Origin: an uncultured Allobosea sp.
Lineage (GTDB): Bacteria > Pseudomonadota > Alphaproteobacteria > Rhizobiales > Beijerinckiaceae
Reading direction: 5' to 3'
Length of the DNA stretch: 62,686 bases
NCBI RefSeq assembly: GCF_945957345.1
Contig: NZ_CAMFKW010000035.1
Coordinates: 1-62,686, forward strand
The position numbers were made by a program, and so were the translations under genes. This document shows, one piece after another, positions 16,160 to 23,989 of this stretch (the stretch's first letter is position 1; the number at the start of each line of letters is the position of its first letter). The notes beneath the pieces were generated by a model. The model saw only the letters and a list, made by a program, of their open reading frames with translations, was not told the origin of the DNA and searched no databases.

Positions 16160-17119
16160 TTGAGAATCTTGCTGAGCCTACTCGTCGGGCTGGGAATCGT
16201 CGCGGCGACATCGGTGGCCGCCGAAGGAACCAAACAGCTTCATGTCGCGATCGTCTCGCGAACGATATTTTATCTCCCTGTCTGGCTGGCAGTGGAGAAA
16301 GGCTACTTCAAGGACGAGGGGCTCGACGTTCGCATCGACGTCTTCGACAATGCCGAGAAAATCAACGGCGCCCTGCGTGAGAACGCCGTCCAAATCGCCG
16401 TCTCGACGCCCGAGAGCATCATCGTCGACGCGCTCAAGGGCGGCAGTTTGCGAATGGTCGCCGGGAACGCCGGTCGGCTGCCGCACTATGTGATCGCGCG
16501 CCCGGAGATCCGTTCCATCGCGGATCTGCGCGGCAAGACGATCGGCGTGCTGTCGAACGAGGAAGGCACCACGCATCTCGTGCCTGAAGTGACACGCAGC
16601 GCGGGCCTCCGGTCCTCCGACTACACGGTGAAGGCTGTGGGCGGCGCGCCGACGCGCTGGCGGCTATTGCGTTCGGGCGAGATCGACGCCGGCCTTCAGC
16701 CGTTCCCGCTGAGCTACGAGGCTGAGGCTGCCGGCTTCAGCAATCTCGGCCCCTTGGCGAATTTCGTGCCCGACTGGCAGTTCACGAGCGTCAATGTCGA
16801 CCTGCGCTGGGCGGAGCGGCATCGGGCGGAACTCGTCGGCGCCCTGCGCGCCCTGCAGCGAGGGCTCGATGCGATCGCCGGGGATCCCGCGGCCGCGGTC
16901 AAGGTCGCGGCGCGCGAGCTCCAAACCGACGAGAAGCTCGCCGAGCGCGCCATCCGGGATACTGCCAAGCTGGGGATATTGACGCCGAAGATGGAGATCT
17001 CCGCCGCAGGCACGAGGCGGGTCCATCAGGCATTGATCGCGGCCGGGCTCGTCCGGGACGAGCCGTTCGGCCTCGAACGCGTTTCCGATGCGCGGTTTCT
17101 GCAGGAAAGCCGCCGATGA
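16160..17119 (+). CDS. ABC importer periplasmic binding protein, NMT1 type (orphan or second receptor of system 2)
   Basis: About 319 residues: signal peptide (RILLSLLVGLGIVAATSVAA) followed by an NMT1-like domain with FYLPVWLAVEKGYFKDEGLDV. The TTG at 16160 is preferred because AGGAGGAGA stands immediately upstream; an ATG at 16127 has no ribosome site. It differs clearly from the other binding proteins at 18153 and 1962, so system 2 may have two receptors. A gap of about 200 bases, with a GC-rich hairpin at 17268-17287, separates it from the ATPase. The ligand is unknown. Confidence 0.85.
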   Translation: MRILLSLLVGLGIVAATSVAAEGTKQLHVAIVSRTIFYLPVWLAVEKGYFKDEGLDVRIDVFDNAEKINGALRENAVQIAVSTPESIIVDALKGGSLRMVAGNAGRLPHYVIARPEIRSIADLRGKTIGVLSNEEGTTHLVPEVTRSAGLRSSDYTVKAVGGAPTRWRLLRSGEIDAGLQPFPLSYEAEAAGFSNLGPLANFVPDWQFTSVNVDLRWAERHRAELVGALRALQRGLDAIAGDPAAAVKVAARELQTDEKLAERAIRDTAKLGILTPKMEISAAGTRRVHQALIAAGLVRDEPFGLERVSDARFLQESRR

Positions 17120-17267
17120 ACGAGCCGGCGCGATCCCGGAGTTCCTCCGGCAGGGAGATGGTTGCCCACGCACCGGTTCGCGGGCTGTCGCGCACAGCCC
17201 TGGCCAGATGACGGATCGCAACCGTGAAGCCGTTCTGCCGCCGCCTTGAGAGAGACTGCGCCGATCC

Positions 17268-17287
17268 CCGCCGGCCGGTGCCGGCGG
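17268..17287 (+). other. GC-rich hairpin between binding-protein and ATPase genes
   Basis: CCGCCGGC and GCCGGCGG form 8-bp arms around a CGGT loop. No T-run follows, so it is not a typical intrinsic terminator. It may lower read-through into, or stabilise the mRNA upstream of, the importer genes. Confidence 0.4.
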
Positions 17288-17317
17288 CTCTGCGCAACTT
17301 CAGGTGGGAGGACTCGT

Positions 17318-18133
17318 TTGGCCAATGATCTCGAGATACGCGGCGTTTCGAAGCGCTATGGCGATCCGCCCGGCGGGTTGCTGGCGGTCAGCGACATCAG
17401 CCTGAATGTGCGGACGGGCGAATTCGTCTCGATCATCGGGCCGAGCGGCTGCGGCAAGTCGACCCTGTTCGGCATCATCGGTGGGCTCCTTCCCGACTAC
17501 GAAGGCGAGGTGCGCGTCGGAGGGCGGCGTCATGTCGGGACGCACAAGGACATCGGCATCGTCTTTCAGGAAGAATCCACCCTGCCTTGGCGGACCGTGC
17601 TGGCCAATGTCGCGCTGCCCTTGGAGATCCAGGGGGTCCCGCGAGCGGAGCGCGAGGAGCGCGCGCGCCATTATATCGAGCTCGTCGGCCTGACCGGCTT
17701 CGAGAACAGCCGCCCTGTCGAACTGTCCGGCGGCATGCGGCAGCGGACGGCGATCGCGCGCACCCTGGCCTTCCAGCCAAAGGTGCTGCTGATGGACGAG
17801 CCCTTCGGCGCGCTTGACGAGCAGACGCGGCTGCTGCTCGGCGACCGGGTGCTCGCCATCCACAAGGAGCTGAAACAGACGACCTTGCTGATCACCCACA
17901 ACATCACCGAGGCGGTCCAGCTCAGCGATCGGGTGGTGGTGATGTCCTATCGGCCGGGGCGTGTGCTGCGGATCGTCGACATCGACCTGCCGCGGCCGCG
18001 CAGCTCCGACAGCGTCACCGACGAGCGTTTCGGGCGCTACGTCGCCGAGATCTGGGGCGACCTCCGCGCGGAGGCGAGCCGCGGCATGAAGGAAGCCGAG
18101 GCGTTACGGGGAAGCGGCCGAAGAGCCGGCTGA
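17318..18133 (+). CDS. ABC importer ATPase, SsuB/TauB type (system 2)
   Basis: About 271 residues with Walker A GPSGCGKST, signature LSGGMRQR, Walker B LLMDEP and LLITHNITEAVQLSDR. The TTG at 17318 is chosen because GGGAGGACTCG precedes it; the open frame extends to 17246 without a ribosome site. It is strikingly similar over its whole length to the ATPase at 5889-6776, down to the tail RFGRYVAEIWGDLRAEASRG. It energises the importer formed with the genes at 18153, 19139 and 19864. Confidence 0.9.
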   Translation: MANDLEIRGVSKRYGDPPGGLLAVSDISLNVRTGEFVSIIGPSGCGKSTLFGIIGGLLPDYEGEVRVGGRRHVGTHKDIGIVFQEESTLPWRTVLANVALPLEIQGVPRAEREERARHYIELVGLTGFENSRPVELSGGMRQRTAIARTLAFQPKVLLMDEPFGALDEQTRLLLGDRVLAIHKELKQTTLLITHNITEAVQLSDRVVVMSYRPGRVLRIVDIDLPRPRSSDSVTDERFGRYVAEIWGDLRAEASRGMKEAEALRGSGRRAG

Positions 18134-18152
18134 ATCGAGAGGAGAGAAACGT

Positions 18153-19142
18153 ATGTCAGGACTGCCGATACGATCGTTCACGCCGTCGCGTCGCAGCGTG
18201 CTCCAGGGGGCGGGCGCCGCGCTCATCGCGTCGCGGCCGGCCAGGGCAGCCGACAGGATGCGCATCGTCAGCAGCCAAAAGGGCTTCTGGGATACGACGC
18301 TCATCCTGTTCGGCCAGCAGAAGGGCATCTTCGCCGATAACGGGCTCGAATTCGACATCATCTGGACGGATGGCGGCGCCGACATCCAGCAATCCATCAT
18401 CGCCGGGTCCACCGATTTCGGTGTGGCGCCCGGCATCCTGGGGGCGCTCAGCGCCTTCGTCAAAGGCGCCCCTGTCGCCGTCACCAACGCCGCGATGACG
18501 GGCTCGAGCGACCTGTTCTGGTATGTGCGCGCGGACAGCCCGATCCGCAGCCTCGCCGACTGCGCCGGCAAGACAGTGGCATTCTCGCGCCCGGGCGCCT
18601 CGAGCGAGCTCATTGCCGCCACCCTACTCGACCATGCCGGCGTCAAGGCCAAGCTGGTCGGCGCCGGCGGACCCGGCGCCACCCTCACCCAGGTCATGTC
18701 GGGCCAGCTCGATGTCGGCTGGTCGGCACCCACGGTCGGCCTGGCCGAAGAACGTGCCGGGCAACTGCGTGTCATCGCCCGCGGCAACGATGCCCCCGGC
18801 CTCGCCACGCAGACGGTCCGCGTCGGCATGACCAACACCCGGTTCCTGACCGAGCGGGCGGATTCGCTCCGGCGCCTTCTCAAGGGAATCCAGCAGACGA
18901 TCGAATGGGCCTATTCCGGAGACGAAGCGGTGCAGATGTATGCCGATCTCAACCGCATCGATCTCGCCACCGGCCGGCAGGCGCGGGACGTCAATTATCC
19001 GAAGGCGGCGCTGGCGCTGGCCCCGATCGGCAATCTCGATCTCAGCATCGCGCAAGCCGTCAAGGACAAGCGGCTGTCCGCTCCGCTGACGCCCGAGCAG
19101 ACCAGGGCCTTCACAGCCAATGTCGGCCGGTTCCTGGCATGA
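18153..19142 (+). CDS. ABC importer binding protein, NMT1 type, probable Tat substrate (system 2)
   Basis: A 329-residue protein. The N-terminus contains SRRSVLQGAGAALIA, a twin-arginine signal ending near ARAA, whereas its paralogue at 1962-2927 has a Sec signal. The mature part shares GILGALSAF.KGAPV and TLTQVMSGQLDVGWSAP with that paralogue. GAGAGGAGAG lies before the ATG. Its stop overlaps the next permease start (ATGA). A Tat signal suggests folding, or cofactor or ligand uptake, before export, or simply lineage habit. The ligand is unknown. Confidence 0.88.
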   Translation: MSGLPIRSFTPSRRSVLQGAGAALIASRPARAADRMRIVSSQKGFWDTTLILFGQQKGIFADNGLEFDIIWTDGGADIQQSIIAGSTDFGVAPGILGALSAFVKGAPVAVTNAAMTGSSDLFWYVRADSPIRSLADCAGKTVAFSRPGASSELIAATLLDHAGVKAKLVGAGGPGATLTQVMSGQLDVGWSAPTVGLAEERAGQLRVIARGNDAPGLATQTVRVGMTNTRFLTERADSLRRLLKGIQQTIEWAYSGDEAVQMYADLNRIDLATGRQARDVNYPKAALALAPIGNLDLSIAQAVKDKRLSAPLTPEQTRAFTANVGRFLA

Positions 19143-19882
19143 GGCGCGGCGGCAGCCTCGGCAGCGTCGGATTGCTCGTCGCGGTCGCCGCCGGGCTGGA
19201 GGCCCTGTCGCGCAGCGGCCGGGTCTCGGCGTTCGTGATGCCGCCGCCATCGGACATCCTCGCCGCGATCCCCGTCCTCGTGCTGCACGAGGGCCTCGGC
19301 TACGCGACCTGGCTGACCTTTCAGACCACCTTCGCGGCCACGGCGGCGGCGCTGCTGGTCGGGGTTCCCGCCGGCGCCGTGCTGGCGCGCCGGCGGCTGC
19401 TGGGGCAGGCCTATGAGCCGTGGCTCGAGGCGGCTTTCGCCGCCCCGATCATCCTGCTCTATCCGCTCTTCCTGATCTTCTTCGGGCGAAGCCTGGTGAC
19501 CGTGGCGGTGATGGGGTTCGTCGTGGCGGTGATCCCGGTCATCATCAAGACGCGGGAAGGAATCACCGCGGTGAGGCCGGTTCTTCACAATCTCGCGCTG
19601 TCGCTCCACATGACGCCGCTGCAAAGCCTCGCCAAGATCGTGCTGCCGGCGGCGCTTCCGACGATCTTCGTCGGTTTGCGGCTGGGATTGATCTACGCGA
19701 TGATCAACATCGTCGCGGTCGAGTTCCTCGTCGGCATCGGCGGTCTCGGCTTTGTCGTCGCCGACATGTACGACCGCTACGATATTCCCTCGATGTATTC
19801 GGCCGTCGTCTTCGTCATTGTGCTGAGCAGCCTGTTTTTCTTGCTGATCGAGCGGGGGGAGCGATGGCTACGGCCGGTCTGA
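19139..19882 (+). CDS. ABC importer permease (system 2, permease A)
   Basis: About 247 residues, a BPD_transp_1 core with AAPIILLYPLFLIFFGRS and VEFLVGIGGLGFVVADMYDRYD. The ATG at 19139 overlaps the binding-protein stop as ATGA. It is paralogous to the permease at 5130-5885, including the terminal ERWLRP. Its 3-prime end overlaps the next permease gene by about 19 bases, which indicates coupled translation of two unlike permeases. Confidence 0.88.
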   Translation: MRRGGSLGSVGLLVAVAAGLEALSRSGRVSAFVMPPPSDILAAIPVLVLHEGLGYATWLTFQTTFAATAAALLVGVPAGAVLARRRLLGQAYEPWLEAAFAAPIILLYPLFLIFFGRSLVTVAVMGFVVAVIPVIIKTREGITAVRPVLHNLALSLHMTPLQSLAKIVLPAALPTIFVGLRLGLIYAMINIVAVEFLVGIGGLGFVVADMYDRYDIPSMYSAVVFVIVLSSLFFLLIERGERWLRPV

Positions 19883-20649
19883 CTGCGTTCGCCCCGTCCC
19901 GATCCGGCGGCGTGACGGTGACCATGATCCGGATGCTGACGCTCGCCGGCCTGCTGGCCGCATATCAGGCGATCTCGTCATCGGGGCTCGTTTTCACCGG
20001 CGCCATGCCGAGCCTTTGGGCCATCGGCTCGGCGCTGCTGCGGCAGCTCGCGGATGCCGGCTTCTACGCGCATCTCGGCGTCACCGCCTATGAAGCAGGC
20101 ACGGGCATCCTGATAGGCGGGAGCGTCGGCCTGCTCTGCGGGATCGCCCTGGGCGTCTCGCGACTGCTGGCCGCGGTGCTCGATCCGTGGGTGCGTGCGC
20201 TCGCCCCCGCACCCAAGATCGTTTTCCTGCCCATCCTAATGGTGCTCTTCGGAATCGATACCGGCCCGAAGATCGCGATGGCGGCGATCTCGGCTTTCTT
20301 CCCGGTGGTCGTGGCGACCTTCGGCGGCATGCGCAGCGTCAGTCCGATCTTGATCCGGGTCGTGCGCAGCTTCGACGCCTCTCTGCCGCAGCTTGTCCGG
20401 CTGGTCTATCTGCCCTCGATCGTGGTGCCCGTGCTCGGCAGCTTGCGGCTCGCCACCGGCGTGGCTCTGATCGGGGCGCTGCTGGCCGAGGTGAAGATGT
20501 CCAATCGCGGCCTGGGGTATCTGATCATCCAGGACTACAATGCTTTCCGGACGGCGGAGATGTACGCCCTGCTCATCTCCGTGTTTACCCTCGCACTGGT
20601 CGTCAATGCAGCGCTGCGGACGTTCGGGCGCCGCTACGGTGCGGTGTGA
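19864..20649 (+). CDS. ABC importer permease (system 2, permease B)
   Basis: About 261 residues, an integral membrane permease with APAPKIVFLPILMVLFGID and LPSIVVPVLGSLRLATGVAL. The start at 19864 lies inside the end of the previous gene behind a GGGGGAG sequence; an ATG at 19924 is an alternative. It is the counterpart of 1118-1933 in system 1. With 17318, 18153 and 19139 it completes an importer whose membrane part is likely heterodimeric. Confidence 0.88.
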   Translation: MATAGLTAFAPSRSGGVTVTMIRMLTLAGLLAAYQAISSSGLVFTGAMPSLWAIGSALLRQLADAGFYAHLGVTAYEAGTGILIGGSVGLLCGIALGVSRLLAAVLDPWVRALAPAPKIVFLPILMVLFGIDTGPKIAMAAISAFFPVVVATFGGMRSVSPILIRVVRSFDASLPQLVRLVYLPSIVVPVLGSLRLATGVALIGALLAEVKMSNRGLGYLIIQDYNAFRTAEMYALLISVFTLALVVNAALRTFGRRYGAV

Positions 20650-20712
20650 ACGATCGTTTTTCATGACGGCCCGCCTTGCGCAGACTTCCGCCTTATCCGA
20701 TTGGAAGGGACC

Positions 20713-21909
20713 ATGCCTCTCGACAACGCGATCAATATCGCGGACCTTGCTGCCCGCGCGCGACGGCGCCTGCCGCGTGTGGTCTGGGACTATCTCGACG
20801 GCGGAGCGGAGGACGAAGCGACGCTGCGCGACAATCGTGCCGCCTTCGAACGGTGGCGGCTGACGCCAAGCGTGCTGACCGGCAACAAGCAGCGCGATCA
20901 GTCGGTCGAGCTGTTCGGCAGCCGGTTCCTCGGGCCGTTCATGATCGGGCCGACCGGGCTCAACGGCCTGTTCTGGCCGGATGCGGACCTCGAACTCGCC
21001 CGAGCCGCGGCCGATGCGGGCGTGGGTTTCGCATTGTCGACGGCATCGAACAACGCGCTCGAACAGGTGGCCGCGATCGGCGCAGGCACGCGCTGGTTCC
21101 AGCTCTACCCCTGGGGCGACGTCAGCTTCGCAAGCCGGCTGCTCGAACGCGCGCGCAACGCCGGGTATCAGGCCGTGATCGTCACCGTCGATACGCTGAC
21201 GGCCGGCAAGCGCGAGCGCGACCTGCGCAACAATTTCTCGCATGAGTTGCGCCTGACGCCCCGGGTCGTGCTCGACGGTCTCCTTCACCCCGGCTGGCTG
21301 GCCAATGTCTGGCTGAACAAAGGGATGCCGCGCTTCGAGAACCTCGCCGAGTTCCTGACGCCCGGCGCCACGGCTGCCGAGCTTGCCGACTTCACGCGCT
21401 CGAAGCGCAATCCCGCGTTCTGCTGGGACGATATCGCACGGCTGAAGGAGCGCTGGAACGGGCCGCTGCTCGTCAAGGGAATCCTCTCCGGCGCCGATGC
21501 CCTGCGCGCCCGCGAGCACGGCGCCGACGGCGTCATCGTCTCCAACCACGGCGGTCGCCAGCTCGACGGCGCACCGGCCTCCATCGACGCCCTGCCCGAG
21601 GTGGTGCAAGCGACGGATGGTCGGATGGTCGTGCTCATGGACGGGGGCATCCGGCGCGGCTCCGACATCGTCAAGGCTGTGGCGCTCGGCGCCGATGCCG
21701 TCCTGCTTGGGCGCGCGACTCTGTACGGCGTTGCGGCAGCGGGGCGGGCCGGGGTCGAGCGTGCGCTGGCGATACTGCGAGACGAAGTCGATCGGACCAT
21801 GGCGTTGACAGGCGTGCGCACCCTCGCGGAGCTTCGCGCGAGGGACATCCTCTTCCCGCATCCGGCGTCCAGGAAGATATCCGCCCGGTCCGAACTCGCG
21901 GCGTGCTGA
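20713..21909 (+). CDS. FMN-dependent alpha-hydroxyacid dehydrogenase/oxidase
   Basis: About 398 residues of the lactate/mandelate/glycolate oxidase family. SNHGGRQLDGAPASIDALPE contains the catalytic histidine and the substrate-binding arginine, and LMDGGIRRGSDIVKAVALGA the FMN phosphate loop. GGAAGGG precedes the ATG at 20713. It oxidises an L-2-hydroxyacid to the 2-oxoacid. It follows the system 2 permease genes by about 60 bases on the same strand, so the importer may bring in its substrate. A product 2-oxoacid would suit the ThDP enzyme at 7667-9454, which is speculation. Confidence 0.9.
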   Translation: MPLDNAINIADLAARARRRLPRVVWDYLDGGAEDEATLRDNRAAFERWRLTPSVLTGNKQRDQSVELFGSRFLGPFMIGPTGLNGLFWPDADLELARAAADAGVGFALSTASNNALEQVAAIGAGTRWFQLYPWGDVSFASRLLERARNAGYQAVIVTVDTLTAGKRERDLRNNFSHELRLTPRVVLDGLLHPGWLANVWLNKGMPRFENLAEFLTPGATAAELADFTRSKRNPAFCWDDIARLKERWNGPLLVKGILSGADALRAREHGADGVIVSNHGGRQLDGAPASIDALPEVVQATDGRMVVLMDGGIRRGSDIVKAVALGADAVLLGRATLYGVAAAGRAGVERALAILRDEVDRTMALTGVRTLAELRARDILFPHPASRKISARSELAAC

Positions 21910-22010
21910 GCGCCACGATCGATGCCTCTTCCCCTCTTTGCCACGCCCGCCCGTTTCCCTCCTCATCCCGCTCGCCTGATGGCGAACCGCGTGGAAAGGT
22001 CGCCTCTCCC

Positions 22011-22937
22011 ATGACATTGCTGGCGGCGCGGCTCGGCGAGCTGTTTTCGATTCTGTCCGTCCTGGCCTTCGCCTTCGGCGGGGTCGCGATCGCCAAGGCA
22101 CGCAAAAGCGGGCCGGGCGACGGAGGGGCCACTCTCTCGGTGGGTTTCACCGCGCTGCTTTCTGCAGTCCTCTGGCTGAGCATGGCGCGGGGTTCTGAGA
22201 ACCTGGTCGGAAGACCTGGCGCGCTCGCAGGTCTCGCATGGTTCGCGCTTTCGGGACTTCTCGCGACGGCCCTTGCCCGCAGCCTCTATTTCCTGTCGGT
22301 ACGGGATCTCGGCGCGATCCGCGGTGCCGCGGTCAAGCGTGCCATTCCCTTTTTCTCCGTGCTGTTCGGCGTCGTCTTTCTCGGCGAGATCCTGACCTCG
22401 GCCAAGCTAGGCGGCCTCCTGCTGATCGCGATCAGCGTCGCCGCCCTGGTGGCGGTCGATCTCGCGGGCAGCGGAAAGTTTGCGGCGCCGGCCACGGACA
22501 AGATCGAACCGCTGGGCTATGTCTGGGGAACGGCTTCGGGTCTCTGTTACGCCTCGGCCTACGTCGCGCGTAAATTCGGCCTCAACCTCATTCCGGACGG
22601 AGCGTTGGGTACCTTCGTCGGAGCCATGGCAGCCATGAGTTACTATATGCTGGCGGCGCTCGTCAGCCGACATAGTCGCAGGACGATCGTCACGGCGCTG
22701 ATCGCGCGCAATGTCTGGGGCTTAGTCGCGGCGGTATGCTTCGCAGCGGGACAGATCGCCAACTTTTATGCGATACAGTACACCGCGATCTCGACCGTCG
22801 GTGCGATCCAGTCGCTCGAAGTTTTCGTTTCGATGCTGATAGCCGCGTTCCTCCTACGAACCGAACGCGCTCCGAATCTTATCACCATCGCCGCAGCATT
22901 GGTCGCAACTGCAGGGGTGCTGCTGGTCGTCGCCTGA
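22011..22937 (+). CDS. EamA/DMT-family transporter
   Basis: About 308 residues with around ten hydrophobic helices in two halves; TAISTVGAIQSLEVFVSMLIA in the second half is typical of EamA. The ATG at 22011 is preferred since the preceding open frame (from 21903) is not membrane-like. It comes about 100 bases after the FMN oxidase on the same strand and may export a product of that enzyme. It is only distantly similar to the transporter at 154-1125. Confidence 0.8.
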   Translation: MTLLAARLGELFSILSVLAFAFGGVAIAKARKSGPGDGGATLSVGFTALLSAVLWLSMARGSENLVGRPGALAGLAWFALSGLLATALARSLYFLSVRDLGAIRGAAVKRAIPFFSVLFGVVFLGEILTSAKLGGLLLIAISVAALVAVDLAGSGKFAAPATDKIEPLGYVWGTASGLCYASAYVARKFGLNLIPDGALGTFVGAMAAMSYYMLAALVSRHSRRTIVTALIARNVWGLVAAVCFAAGQIANFYAIQYTAISTVGAIQSLEVFVSMLIAAFLLRTERAPNLITIAAALVATAGVLLVVA

Positions 22938-22974
22938 CGCCAGCTGCACGATTAACCGCATATCCAATCGATGC

Positions 22975-23181
22975 TTACCGCCTGTTAGGCGGTTCTTCCG
23001 GCGGGGGATTGTTCGCGGCGGCCGACAGGATCGCAATGGTATCCTGCTCGGCGGCCGCGGCGCTCTTGTAGCGCGGTGCCGTGGTCACCAGCGGCTTTTC
23101 GGCGTCGGCCGGCAGGTAGATCTCGATGGCGAAGCGGCCGGAGGCACGATCCTCGACTGGTTCAATACGGATCGTCGGCAT
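22975..23181 (-). CDS. Small conserved-looking protein of unknown function
   Basis: A 68-residue soluble protein with a strong AGGGAGGA ribosome site upstream of its ATG, which is the main reason to call it. The sequence begins MPTIRIEPVEDRASGRFAIE and ends in a proline-rich tail; no signal peptide, membrane segment or cysteine motif is visible. It is convergent with the EamA gene. I do not recognise the family. Confidence 0.55.
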   Translation of the reverse strand: MPTIRIEPVEDRASGRFAIEIYLPADAEKPLVTTAPRYKSAAAAEQDTIAILSAAANNPPPEEPPNRR

Positions 23182-23317
23182 GTCAAATCCTCCCTATTCT
23201 CATGAGCGCGAAAGTCTCCTCTGGTATTTTAGGATATTCGCAGGCCGGTGGTCCAAGACAAAAGCGCTTTGTCAGCCAAGCTTCATGCTCATGGTCGCTT
23301 TCGGCCGTCGCGGCCAT

Positions 23318-23434
23318 CAGGCTTTCGATCGTAGCGGAGCAAACCGGTGTCGAACCCGCTCGCAGATGCTCCAGGCCTTTGATTTTGCACCGGCTCTCCC
23401 GAAAACCGCGTTACGCTTCTCGGGCCATGCTCTA
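23318..23434 (-). repeat. Dispersed TAGAGCAT-type repeat, copy 2 (variant)
   Basis: On the minus strand it starts TAGAGCATGGCCCGAGAAGC, runs through GCGGTTTTCGGGAGAGCCGG and continues into GGTTCGACACCGGTTTGCTC, the last part echoing the core of copy 1 at 7566. The leading TAG is the stop codon of the MarR gene at 23432-23899, the third gene end formed in this way in the window. The left boundary is approximate. Confidence 0.6.
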
Positions 23435-23899
23435 GCTGGCCGACACCAACCGCAATGGCGCGCGCGAGGCCTCGTTGTTGGATTCGACGAGCCTGGCCAA
23501 TATGCTCAGGAAGGCCTGCCGGTCATCGGGCGGCAGCGGGGCCAGGATTCGCATCTGGGCTCGCTCGACCAAGGGCTCGGCCTGCACGAGAACCGCCTCA
23601 CCCTCGGGCGTGAGCCGCAGAACCTTGACGCGCCTGTCGTTGTGATTGCCCGAACGCAGGATGAGCCGTTTCGTCTCGAGACGCTCCAGCACGTTGGCGA
23701 GCGTGGAGCGATCGAAAGCGACCAGCGCGGACAACCGCGTCGCGTCGATCCCCGGATTGTCGCGGATGGTGACGAGCGCGGCATATTGCACCGGCGTCAT
23801 GTCCAGGGACGCGCATTCGTCGAGGAAGATCGAGACTGCGATCTGCTGGGCGCGCCTGATCAGATGACCGGGCATCGAATAGAGATTCTGGCTCGCCAT
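23432..23899 (-). CDS. MarR-family transcriptional regulator (mobA operon)
   Basis: A 155-residue protein with a recognition region DATRLSALVAFDRSTLANVL and a wing SGNHNDRRVKVLRLTPEG. It lies about 90 bases downstream of mobA on the same strand, so it probably autoregulates an operon of aldolase-type enzyme, mobA and marR driven from upstream of 26761. An internal ATG (23875) is a possible alternative start. MobA-linked regulators described elsewhere are MarR proteins that respond to 3-hydroxybenzoate, which fits. Confidence 0.88.
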   Translation of the reverse strand: MASQNLYSMPGHLIRRAQQIAVSIFLDECASLDMTPVQYAALVTIRDNPGIDATRLSALVAFDRSTLANVLERLETKRLILRSGNHNDRRVKVLRLTPEGEAVLVQAEPLVERAQMRILAPLPPDDRQAFLSILARLVESNNEASRAPLRLVSAS

Positions 23900-23989
23900 T
23901 CTATGATCTTCGCCTCGCCTTCATCCCGCAACGGCGGCAACCCATGCCAGGAGCGACATCCCGCGGCAAACAGAGCCGGTCTTCCTCTT

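Noticed and set aside
15957..16163. Open frame of 68 codons in front of the binding-protein gene
   Set aside because: It runs through the operator-like repeat and has no ribosome site; the interval is better read as a promoter region.
20236..22101. Long minus-strand frame opposite the FMN oxidase gene
   Set aside because: A histidine- and arginine-rich shadow frame; the plus strand encodes a well-conserved oxidase with catalytic motifs.
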